Source: Rosa chinensis (taxonomy: Eukaryota > Streptophyta > Magnoliopsida > Rosales > Rosaceae). From it: a stretch of 64,000 bases of DNA. Below the pieces are notes generated by a model that had not been told where the DNA came from, searched no databases, and saw nothing but the letters and a program-made list of their open reading frames with translations. The DNA lies in NCBI RefSeq assembly GCF_002994745.2, contig NC_037089.1, positions 14,836,141 through 14,900,140 on the forward strand, in the 5' to 3' direction. Below are positions 24,322-35,800 of the stretch, in pieces; position 1 is the stretch's first letter, and each line of letters opens with the position of its first letter. A program made the translations under genes and the position numbers.

Positions 24322-24592
24322 TTCTGGAAGTATTCTAGGATCGGAGGACCTTTCGTTTCAGCCATGATAATACAGACTAATTCAATCACAGAGTATTCAG
24401 GTCACTCGGAAATTTCCTCATCAACTTTACCCGATCGATGATAATACTGTTGACTTGAATGATTGTTCCCCATCGCTAGCTCTTGCACTTGCTAGCTAGA
24501 TAGCTTTCCATCAATCCATCTACACCAAACCAAAACCAAAACCAGAAACAAAAACAAAAACCCTTCACTTAAATTAAATACTACCATTACCA

Positions 24593-24724
24593 ATGTCGTT
24601 CCAGTTTCGGAAACCAGTTCCTGTGTCCACAAGCACTTCTTCTGATTCTGGATTACCAATGTCGTTCCAGTTTAGGAAACCAGTTCCTGCGTCCACAAGC
24701 ACTTCTTCTGATTCTGGTTCTGAT
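24593..24724 (+). repeat. tandem 66-base coding duplication
   Basis: Bases 24593-24658 and 24659-24724 are near-identical and in frame, so the protein begins with two copies of the same 22-residue segment. The second copy carries its own ATG, so either could serve as the start. High similarity suggests a recent event. Confidence 0.9.
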
Positions 24725-26332
24725 AAAATTCACTATAAATTGATGAGCCATTCTGGACCTGATTATGACAAACTAATCATTCCTCTTTCACTCTACGCTT
24801 TCAACCGACTATCCCCTAGTGATCAACAAAAGCAACTGGAAGAAATCCGCAGGCGCCACCACGAAGAAAGTGATTTTACAGAATTATTCAAGAAATTAAA
24901 GTACGGTGATCAGCTGGAGCTCCTATCTGAAGTTTTGCAGAAACTCAAGTGTGAACGGCTAATACCTTCATTCAAGCAACTAGACGCGGAGCATCAGCAA
25001 CAAGTGATTCAACAACTGTCTCGTGTTACCCCATCCTCATCCCGCTTGGTAAGTTTTTTCACTAGAATAAAAATGGATTAATTTTAGTTTACCCATCCTG
25101 AGGTTTGGGGGTGTCACCCCCTCTACTCTTAATTTTGAATTTTTACCCCCCAATCTTTCCAATTTCAGTCAGCTGTGTCCTATCTCTCACATTCCGTCCG
25201 AATTGGGCGTTAACTCTGATAATAGGACCCACTTTGAAGGCTAAAATGGTCATTTCATGACCAAACAAAAACAAAACAAAACAAAACAAAACAAAACCTC
25301 TCTCTTTCACTTTCGGAGTTTTCTCTCTCTCGCTCCGTGCTTGCGTTTTTCCTCTACTACCATGAGTTTAGCACCCATTGGAGACTCAAAAACTCGTTAA
25401 TGTCAGAGGGAGCAGCTCGCAGCAGTTCGCCGACGATTCCAGAGCGGTGCCATCAATCTTCCTCTGTATCTACACCGTCGATCTGAGCCACAAATCCACA
25501 AGTAGCAACGCCATGAGCGGAGTGACTGCGGAAGTGAACCCGTTGCTGTACTGGAAATTCAACTCGATCAAGAGATCGGATCGGTATAGGTCGAGTCCAG
25601 AGTTGCATCCACTTCTCCTGATCCCAAAGTTGTCGCTGCCTCAGAACCTCGATTCGCTGTCGTCGATGACATCTTGCCGTCGCCAGCAGGTTCTTAAACT
25701 TGATCGAATTTCTAGTTTCATTATCTCTCTTCAATTCAGTACAATTAACTCAGTCCAGTGAGCTACCATGGCCAATGTGATTGCAACATGGTCTCCAAGC
25801 TCTCTCCAGCTTCGTTGGACTCTGAATTCCGATAATTACAGTAAACCTTCGCCCAATTTTGGTGAGGATACGTCGGGTTTGAGTGCTATGTGTTGCTCTG
25901 GACACAGGGAGGAGTGCTGGGCTCTGTGTTGCTTCGTTGAGCTCTGTCTTCCAAGGTTGCCACGAACGACACCGCCACCACCAACCCTGCAGGCCGCCAC
26001 CGTTGCTACTACCCCCAGTTCACGGTCACAGCGCGGCCGCAATGGGAGTTCGTGGGTCGAATCCAAGCCGGGTACTGCTGATGGGTTATCCTGGTGGTCC
26101 GATTTGGAAGAGAGCGCGATCGATGAAGTCAACGAAGAATTCAGCTTGGGCCTGTGTTGGGTTGAGATCGAATTTGGGGGCCGGAGGGAAGAGGTGGTAG
26201 GAGAAGTTCAAGGAGGGAACGAGGGACTAGAGGGAGGAGGATATCTTCTGGGAGGTCGTTGAGGCTCCGGTTAGGGTTTGCGGAAGAGTCGATCTCGTTG
26301 GATTTCGATTTTGACTTTTGGGCTTGTAGATC

Positions 26333-26425
<93 letters not shown>

Positions 26426-29371
26426 GAGAGAGAAACCTCCGAAAGTGAAGAGAGGGTTTTTTTTGTTTGGTCATGAAATGACCATTTTAGCCCTCAAAGT
26501 GGGCCCTATTATCGAAGTTAACATCCAATCTGGACAGAATCTAAAAGATAGGACACGGCTGATGGGGTGACATGATGACATCCCCAAACCTCAGGGAGGT
26601 AAACTGAAATTAATCCAATAAAAATCATATTCACTTGCCTCTACAGGGGCGGATCTATGTAGGTGGCTGATTGGGCTATAGCCCAACCCAAAATTCCTTG
26701 AATATATGATCGATTATAAGTGTCATGATTCCACATAACCATGTCTAGTTCAGTTGGCAAAGAGACTCATTGCTTCCCAAGTAACCTTGGTTCGAATCCT
26801 GTTGAAAGCATTTAGTGCATGTTTTCTTGGTTGTTCTATTGTTTTCTTTTCCCCCATTTTCTTCTTTTATTTTTTTGTTTTTGGTCTTTCCCAATTTTCT
26901 ATTCCATTCTTTTCTTTAATTACAAAATTTCTATTAATTCTTTTTTTAGCTAGTCTAAATCCATTAATTTCCCTTGGGCCCACATTATTTATCGTTTTTT
27001 TTCTTCGGTATCCTATGATAGTAGCTTTGTTTACTTTCAATAATTCCCTAAATTTTGTAGGGACCATAGCTTTGGTACTTTGCCTACAGAATGATCTTTG
27101 ATTCTACAAATCTAGGTGCAAAATTCTTTGGTGTACCGCAATTGAGCGCATTGGCACCGAGAACTTTGTCTGCTATTATTTTTAGTTTAGAATTATGTTA
27201 TTCTGCTAGGCTTTTGAAAAGGAGCGGAATTGTTTCAAGTGTAATGACACATATTCTCCCGAGTGGGAACTATGTATTGTGTCATTCTGGCCTGTGTTAC
27301 TATGAATGAAACCATAATTTATTTAACTAAAAAAAATATATAATTTAGTCTAAAAATTCTTAGAGCAACTCCAACAGTTTCCCTATAATTTTGATATAAT
27401 AGAGAAGCAAAAGTCAAAGATTTAGCATCTTTTTCTTCTCAAACTCCAACAGATTCCTTATTTTACAGCAATCTCTAAAATCTCCATATTCTTCCTTAAA
27501 TTTTTAGAGATTGTTGTAAATATAGGGAATTTGGTTTTCTCTTTCCTCACTTTCCCTAAAATAGAGATTGTTATAGCCTTATAGGGAATCTGTTGGAGCA
27601 AAAGAGGCTTATTTTTCCCTAAAGTAGAGAAAAATCAAAATATGGGGAAGCTGTTGGAGTTGCTCTTAGAAACATTGATAGGAAAAAAAAAAAATCTTAT
27701 GGCAAACCTTAGATTAGCCCACCCCAAGATTACATCCTGGATCCGCCCCTGCTTGCCTACTGCACTGAGTCGGCAAACCATTACACGTATTTAAGGACGT
27801 CAAATATACTACTTGTATCTGACCACTGAAATTTAGCTCACCTAAATTTGTTTTCTTAGCTCCACGGAATCAGATTAATGCGGACTCGTATTAAGGACCT
27901 GGAGGCCGAGAATCTTCTCCGGAGCCCCGAGGAAACTAAAGAGGATTTCAGACTCAGAAGATTTACACAGCTGTGTACCTATCGTACCCGGGATGCTCAC
28001 AAGCTTATTGTTTCCTGGAAAAGTGAAGATGATGAACGGGAGAAGACATCTGATGATGATAACGAAAACAATTCGGATTGGAAGTCGTGTTTTTCTGAAT
28101 TTTTCTTAGGTTTCTCAATTATTTGGTTCCAGGGACAATGGGCCGGTGGTCAAGACATGCTGATTGAACAACTCTCCAAGGAATTTACAGGTGTTGTGAT
28201 CGAGAAAAGTCTGCAGAACGAATCTGAGGAGGATTTCAAACTCAGAATATTCAAAGAGTTATGCACCAAAGTAATCGACTTTCGGGTCCAAGAGCAATTC
28301 CTTGACAATGCTGTAGGGAAACTACTCGGATGGATTTGGTATTCCAGGCTGATCCTTGAGCCACAGGAGTTTGACCGTGCTGCTGAATTACTCTCTGATC
28401 TCTCGACTCTTGGGTTTGGCCTACTGTCAGCCAAGTATCAACAACACAAGATTGATGAAATGTCTATTCAAGTTGAATCAGGCCTTGCAGCAGAGGATCT
28501 ACAGACTAGTACTACTGATCCTGAGGAAGAGGAAGCTGTTAGAATGAGAAGATTCACAGAGCTATTTAATCAAGTTCCGGTCCCTACCCGGATTGATTTA
28601 TTCAAGGAGGTGAGGAAAGTATTGTTAAAGCAAAAACGCTTTTCTGAGGCTGTTCATTTCTTCTGCGGACTAGGCTCCGAGGATCAAGCAGAAATGATCG
28701 AGAAACTGGCACATAAGAAAAGGGACTCTGCCGAACTCATAACTGAGAAATTCTCCGGTATCCTCTTGAGGCTCAGAAGATTCAAGAAGGTGTGTATTAA
28801 ACATCTATCCGCTTGGAATTGTAGTGCTTGGCCTGAAGCTGATAAGAAGCGTGTTCAACAAGGTACATCTGAATCTGATCATAACGAAGAAGAGTCCCCT
28901 TATGCCGAATTCTTGTTCGATGTATCAATTACTTGGTTCAAAGCACGATGCGCTAATTACAGGAGAAACCCAATTCATGTAATACTTTCCGGTCAAGTTG
29001 AAGTTATTGAGAAACTGCCAGAGGAGGGTGAGGAGGATTTCAGACTCAGGAGATTCACAGAGTCGTTTAAGCGACTTCAATTGACTTCCCAAGAGCGCAT
29101 TGTTAACTATATTCAAGATACACTATTTGGTGATCTTGGTTATCCTGTATCGCGCGAACCGCGCGCGGTGCGATTCGGCTCCAAACCGGTCGCGCTATTG
29201 AGCTCCAAACCACGGGCTGAAGGAAGGGGTTCGTTTGATTCTGAATGGATCAAGATGAAACTTCCAAATTTACAAGGTCAGGGAGCAGCAGCGACAACTC
29301 CTCGAGGAGCATCAGTAGGTGGATCAGCAACTACGACTCCAGCAGGAGGAGGAATAGTCAACCATAGGTAG
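24593..29371 (+). CDS. unrecognised internally repeated plant protein (2 exons)
   Basis: Exon 1 (24593-25048) ends CGCTTG|GTAAGT. Exon 2 (27860-29371) starts after TTTTCTTAG. Both are phase 0 and together give 655 aa. Exon 1 opens with a tandem 22-residue duplication (MSFQFRKPVP followed by a Ser/Thr-rich tract, twice). It continues with a helical region (LSPSDQQKQLEEIRRRHHEE and ELLSEVLQKLKCE). Exon 2 repeats a short motif five times, near residues 180, 275, 375, 453 and 544: EDFRLRRFTQLC, EDFKLRIFKELC, EAVRMRRFTELF, ILLRLRRFKKVC, EDFRLRRFTESF. Copies 1 and 4 also share a downstream block (SEFFLGFSIIWFQ and AEFLFDVSITWFK). The C-terminus is Gly/Ala/Thr-rich. No signal peptide or enzyme motif. 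I do not recognise the family; it may be lineage-restricted. The 2.8-kb intron is mostly transposons. Confidence 0.75.
25075..26616. mobile_element. 1.5-kb Pack-MULE-like element in intron
   Basis: The perfect 9-base target duplication AATAAAAAT is at 25066-25074 and 26617-26625. The inverted ends begin GGATTAATTTYAGTTTACC and remain alignable for roughly 250 bases, including TGGTCATTTCATGACCAAAC and the TTCACTTTCGGAG words. The interior (about 25360-26270) is GC-rich with several overlapping open frames but no transposase. Long inverted ends, a 9-base duplication and gene-like cargo fit a Pack-MULE. The source gene of the cargo was not recognised. Confidence 0.85.
26343..26419. repeat. (GA)n microsatellite
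   Basis: About 38 GA units, uninterrupted, inside the right inverted end of the Pack-MULE-like element. The left end has only a short CT-rich match, so it expanded after insertion. Confidence 0.95.
26740..26815 (+). repeat. tRNA-like head of a SINE candidate
   Basis: A box A-like word TAGTTCAGTTGG (26746-26757) is followed 31 bases later by a near-perfect box B, GGTTCGAATCC (26789-26799). This is the internal polymerase III promoter layout of tRNA-derived SINEs. The rest of a tRNA cloverleaf is not convincing, so it is not called a tRNA gene. The 3' end of the SINE is not defined. Confidence 0.55.
27363..27665. mobile_element. 303-bp Tourist-like MITE
   Basis: Inverted ends GAGCAACTCCAACAG and CTGTTGGAGTTGCTC are flanked by a direct TTA on both sides (27360-27362 and 27666-27668). 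A TTA duplication with such ends fits the PIF/Harbinger-type Tourist MITEs. It lies inside the hAT-like element. Confidence 0.8.
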
Positions 29372-29479
29372 GTTGACCCATTATCAGACATGGAGCTAAC
29401 CATCAAGCTTCACATAATGTATTATGTACGTCTTAATTTACTCGTAGAATTGCTCATTGCAACCATATGTCCATATCAC

Positions 29480-29830
29480 ATTCTTAGTTTACGGAGTCAA
29501 CTAACAGAAAGATCCAACATTCCAAAACGGTTGGAATAATAACCTTTTGGATTAAGATCCAAATCCACAATAAATATTTGGATACCGTTTTGGATCTTCC
29601 TTGATGTTGACGGATGTAACTTGATGCCAATATGAAAGGGACTAGTAAATCAACTGGCAATTCCAGTTGTTACAGCCTGATTTCACAATTGAGATGAAAC
29701 ACAAATTAACTTGCCCGGTATGGAAGAAGTCTTAAATTAATATCTTTCGGGCAGCCATGCAAGTAAGCGAGCAAAAGAGATGAAACCAAAGAAAAATATA
29801 GGCAAAGTTCATTCATTGCTGTTGTTGTTA
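29480..29830 (+). repeat. segment with a diverged copy at 13.05-13.44 kb
   Basis: Downstream flank of the unknown two-exon gene, running into the last codons of the VPS13 gene. It shares ordered words with the 13-kb segment, same orientation. The similarity stops close to the VPS13 stop codon. Confidence 0.6.
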
Positions 29831-32800
29831 TCAAGGAAAGTCAACAGAAAGCCGCTAACGATGCGGCGAGCTACAGGATTAGGAATAGAACGACATAACC
29901 GTCCATCTATATATGCTACTATGGCTGACAAAACAAACTTGCCGATCCCACTTCCCCATTTCCAAATGAACTTACCCTTCACCACTTCTTCCGAGGAGCT
30001 TGCAGGGACAATCGATCGACCACCATCGCTCTCTGGCTTCCACTTGATGTTGGCGATGCACTTGTTAGCTTGCTTCCGCAGGATTCGGATTGCGAAACTC
30101 ACGAACAGATGCTCACCTAATGTCAGCACAGTTGGGCCGATTCTCCACTCCTGTTGTAAAGTTTCTCTTAATTACTTCAGATGGATGAAGGGGTAAACTC
30201 ATGTTGGTAGTGCGATGCAGTGGGTTATGTGTTATCGAATGAGGTGATTGTAAATGTGCATAGCATGGGTGTCGGAACAATAACAAGAAAACAATGGTAA
30301 GTTCAATGCTGTCAGATTGACATCATCTCAATTTCACTAATTTTCGGTATAGGTATCAAAATGATATCTGAAACATGGAAAATTGCAACGACAAACATAA
30401 AAGGTTGAGTGGAGAGGGGAAGACACTTACACGTTCACCTCGAAGATGACCCAAGGGGCGAGATGTTATTGAGGGGTCTCCTTTCAGAAGTGACTTGCTC
30501 ACAAGAAACCCCTTCACACGATCCATAATCTCGTTTATAAGGGAACTGTTGGGGGGCAGGTTTTTGAGGTAAACCTTAGCACAAACATACACATTAGGAT
30601 TAGAATCTAAGAAGATTGTCTGGCAATGAAGGCATGGGATAAAAACAAATCAACTCAAAAGATTTTCCAGTAGAATTGCTTTCTTTTGCTGGACTCTAAA
30701 CAAACTTCACTGCACACAGATGGAGCATCCTTATTAAATGAAGATTTCAACCAACTCTTCCATACAAAGTACAGATATCAAGATAACTATTTATAAATTG
30801 ATTTTTTTGATCTAGACTCATCTATGAATACCTTTCAGTCTATTAAAATTACCTGATTCTCGATGACTCTGACTCTCAAATATTCTTGTCTATACATCGT
30901 ATCCAACATCGCTTGCAAGTATCCTTCGATATATAACTGCAGAAGTCCCAAAAACTAATTGGTCAGTAATCTACAAATATTAATCAGAGAAACAATCCCA
31001 AATGGTGGCATATAAGCAAAAGTTCCTCGCTATTTGTTCTGAAGACACCCTTTACTTACTGTTGGAATTTTGTGCCATAAATTTATAGGCTGTACCTATT
31101 TATGCTCACAGCTTAAACAGGAATACAAGCTCAACAAATTACTCACTTCAAGTCTACACTGTAATTAATAAGGCAATAGTTCCAATTACCATAGATAACA
31201 TAGACCTGCACAAATGGTCTACTCACTGCTCCACCAGATAGAATCTGATCAAACTTGAGGTTTAGTAAAAATGTTTTAGAATAAAGTAAACAACTGAACT
31301 TATACTACTGATCTCTATTTAAATTTTAGTGTCTTAGGCTCATTTTTATTGTACTTGCGGTTGTGTACAAGATTGAAAGGCACCAATGACCAAACCGGGG
31401 TACTTGTGCATGCTACCATTGCCATTCTGGTGTTAACCAGACATGTCATATAAGCTGTACCCTAAAACATACTAAGGTAGGCAGATTGAAAGCTTTCATT
31501 AGTATTGGCATTAATAAAACAGGAAGCTAACCCAATAAAATTCCAGCCAGCACTCCTACAGGAGCTGAGCGGGATATGAAACAAATATTACCTCATCAAC
31601 AGCAGGACTGCGGTCAAGCTTAATCTTTCTATCTGGGCCACCTTCCATCAAAGCAGTTCCCAATAATGATGGCTCCATAGCCAATTTCAATATTCCATGG
31701 TGAAAGCCCGTGACCTTGAAAATACAATGGTTCCAGAAGTCATTTCTTATTTTAAGATCAACTAAAACATGATATTATGAAATCTTGAGCTAGTAATTAA
31801 GATGAAACCTACCACTCCATCAAAACCACTTGCTTCTGCTCCTTTCAGAATAGAGTCTGATATTTCAGTGACTGCAGCAAACAATACATTTGACCCTGCC
31901 GTCCTCAACTGCAAAGCCAACCATAAATTTGATAGTTTTGGGTATGTATATGAGTTCACACGCATCTTTCCTAAGAAAGAATATAGCACTTACAGATTTT
32001 CCTAGGTCACCAAAATAGCGTTTTGTCCCCAAGAATCCTTTACCATCGATACATTTACTGATTAACTTGAAGGTACCTGGCCCAAACAGCCAAAGCAGAA
32101 AAAAGAAATGATTCAAGTTGGAGACTGAAACATCATAGTATAGGTGACTTGGCTTTATAGTTATAGTACTGTAGCATAGTATTGGCATTGCGTAATTGTC
32201 CATCATAGTATCAATGACACCTACATATGAGAAAGGAAAAAAGAAGAAAACAAAGAAGAATCAAAGATTGACAGTGTGGAAGACATACCTAAAGTCAAAC
32301 CTGGAAGAGTCACTAATGCACGAGAAGGATCAAAGAAGACATCAAGAGACGAAGAAGCCAAGTCATCAAAAATTGACACAAAATCTGGTGGAAGCAATGG
32401 ACTTCCCTTTGCAATATATATAGCCCTCATGGCATACCTAAACATTCAAATTATTGCTCAGTAATGACCAAAAGATGCTAGCAAACTACATAAATCACAT
32501 AGCAAGACAACATATTTAAAGGTTTACCATGAATAATGTTGTGCACATTTGATAAGTAATTCACGCATCGTTATAAGAGCATGAGTGACCATAACACCAT
32601 TGAGCTCTACAACCTTATTTTTTATCGCAGGGACCTAAAGAGATACAAGAACAGGGCAAAGAAAGTGATAGAGAAAGGATAATGAAATTCCAGAAAAGAC
32701 AGTGATGAAACATGCAAGTGTCAGAAAGGAAAAGTTTTGGTAAGTAGTTTGTTACACCTTAACTACACTGTGCAGCAAGGACCTTAGAGTCTCCTCAGTT

Positions 32801-35800
32801 GAGCTATAACTTGAATATGACTCGCCAGGAAGAAAGTTTGCAATAATCTACAAGGGCATACAATTAGGTCAATTCCTCTGGAATGAAAAATGACCTTTCT
32901 ATAAGCATAATAAAGAAAACAGACTATGCTATGGAGAATTAATTCAAGTCGGAATATAACAAAAAGCATCTAACCTTTATCGGATGGATCTCAAAATGAT
33001 CAAAATAATACTGGCTACTCTTCGCCTCACTAAGAGATGTTCTCCAAAATGGGACAATTTTCATTAATGTCTCCTCATCAAGATTTAAATCCATTGGCTG
33101 TGGAAGACCAAGTCATAAACTCAGAGCTGCTACATTGCAGTAGTGGATATACTACTAGGATATTTATAGGACATATTTTATCACAAGATAAAAAGATAGA
33201 ATATCCAAAATCTCTAGAAGGAAAAAAAAAAAACATAATTAGCATAAGAGATTGAGAGTATGGTGATGATTTACCTGCAGAGCAATAGACGAGTACTTAA
33301 CTTGTACAACATTGGAACTGGTTGACAGCAAGACAATGACAATTTTGAGTACACAATCATTTGAATCATCAAAGTCTGATTGATGTCTACGAAGCATTGC
33401 TGCAAAAGGAGCACCCACCCACTTGTTCTCCAAATTCAATGACTGCGTCAAATCCACGAAGCCATGAAGATGAGTTAAACAAAATTGTTGAATAAGCATG
33501 ATATTAAACCTCAAATACAAGAAATATTAGAAGATGACACGTACGATCATTGACTCTCAGTAAGGCAACAGGCATACAAATATTACCTGTATACTGATCT
33601 GGCTAAACTTTTGCTCATATGTAAAGACAGAATCAAAGTTAATATTCCCAATTCTTGCAGCTAAGATTGGTGTATACCCAGGCGGCTCCATATCTTCTCC
33701 ATCCTTTAGAATCATAACATCAGAGAGGAGAACCAATTAGTTGACCAACCTTGTAAAGATATATGTATGGGTGCCACTACCCAGAATAATGATGTAAAAC
33801 TCAAAAGGCAAGACCCAGGTTGCTATCGCTGTAGATTAGATATGCTGGAATGTAATGAAAGGAAACTTAAACACCGTCAAGTGAAATGGATGATAACTTT
33901 TCCACCAATAATGACTATTGCTGGAAATAAATGTTGATGTTGCAGCTAATTCATGCTAGTCTGCACATAGAAACTCAGCCACAAGCCATTACATTTTCTT
34001 TTCTTTATCTTCCACCTTTTGTTTTTTTAGATTTTCATTGGTTACTGGGTTAAGTAAGAGAACCACATATTGAAGGACAAGTCAGCAACTTAACTTCCAT
34101 CTATACATAAAAATTTTACTATTAAATCTCATTGGTTGAATTGGGTCAAGCACAACAACCACAATCTGAACTGAGAAACAACTCAGCAATGGAGAAGAGA
34201 CTTTCTGAACCACTGACCATGAGATCTACTTAAATATTTCAGAAAGATACTAGCAATTAGCAGATAAGGAAAAATCCAACTAAAATAAAAAGGATCCATG
34301 CAGGAGGTTGAATAATATATCAACAAGTAATTGAGGAACTTTAGTGTTTAGTAAGACTATAACTTGCCTGCTTTTCATGTTCAAGAAGGTGAATTGTAAA
34401 CTGATTAAGTCTTAGTTGAATCTTCTCGCATGATTGAAACATTTTATCTCCCTTGTGGCTGCTAGAAATTTCACAAAATCTTAAGACCCGGGTTGGACCA
34501 TCTGCATATACTTCAAACCCCACCTTCATCATCTCCATGCCATTAAACTCACCAAAATCACCCTTCTTGTCCCCTGAGTCTTTTCCAAATGGTAAATGAG
34601 TTGCCAATCCACTCCGTTGCCTGGTTTTGTAGAAAGGCTTCCATGCTCTCACCTTATCCAAGTTAATTTCACGTAGTAGAAGACTATCTACAAGAAACAA
34701 CCGATTACGTTACCCATCAATTTATCGACAACCTTCAAATTAAGGAGCTAATAAAATCATAAGTTATGGATATCCATGATACAAGGGTACTAGAAACATT
34801 GCATCCACATTGCGTGGTTTGCACATGGGTATCAAAGTATCAAAACCTAACTTGTTCAGCACAAATGTGCGCAGAACGCTTTTCTAGAAATAATCATATT
34901 ATAGGTTGAAATGGATGAGAAGACATGTCCTTAGAAGTAAGATGTGGTAAAATTCAGTTGCAAGCTTGATCATCTCTATGATGATTATAACATAAAGTGC
35001 CAAACAACACTCATCTGTACTCTGATGAAATACTTTGAATAACTTATACTAAGTAACAAGAGATTGGTGAGTACCATTGATCCTGACGACCAACTTATGT
35101 GGAAGAGTCAAATCATCCCAAACATAATCAGTGCAACTTTCCGATGCAATAATCTCTGGCTCTGATGAATCCTAAAAAGTTCAAGAAATAATGAAGGGAA
35201 ATTAACACTCCCAGAATGCTTACAACTTGTATCCATTAATAGTTTAGAAATAAGAAGTGTAACAATAGCAGAACCTTCTGGTAGTAAGTTATCGACACAT
35301 CAGGCAAGCAATTCTCAATTCGGTATGGGAGACTGACATTTGGAGGTTTATGGAAGTGTAAACCAAGAGTAGAGCCTTCTTCAACAAGATGAACAGAAGC
35401 GAATTCTGTTACATTGCTTTCTAGTGCTGTCACTTGGTCCAATTGCTGCCTTTTGAACTTGAGGAAAAATCTTCCTAGAGAAGCAATGCATACTGGCCCC
35501 GACCAACCTAACTTAGACTCATTCAATCGAAACTGGAGATATATTGGTGAATCATCATTAGCTTTTCTGTGCTTTTTCATAACACGCTCAAACAAACTGA
35601 TATCTCTCTTCTTGTCTATCACATTCCACAGCTGTAGAGGCGCCCTCTGTTTACTGTTGACGGGGATCATGCCAACAGTGTCATCCTTTCCAGTCAAACA
35701 TGAAAGAAGAAACTCAGAACAGTATAGAGAAAAGCATAAAAAAGAATGGATAAAGAAACGAACAAATTGAAAATCACATTAAGTTAGAAAACATAAGGAA

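Larger units (their letters stand above)
26644..27751. mobile_element. hAT-like non-autonomous element in the same intron
   Basis: The ends are CAGGGGCGGATCTATGTAGG on the left and, read on the minus strand, CAGGGGCGGATCCAGGATGT on the right. CAGGGGCGGATC is a common terminus of plant hAT elements. Flanks resemble each other (CTTGCCTCTA and CTTGCCTACT) but no exact 8-base duplication remains. About 1.1 kb, no transposase. It contains a tRNA-like head and a nested MITE. Confidence 0.65.

Noticed and set aside
26271..26474. Leu-Ser repeat frame
   Set aside because: Translation of the (GA)n run.
26740..26815. A true tRNA gene
   Set aside because: Box A and box B are present but acceptor and anticodon stems do not pair convincingly.
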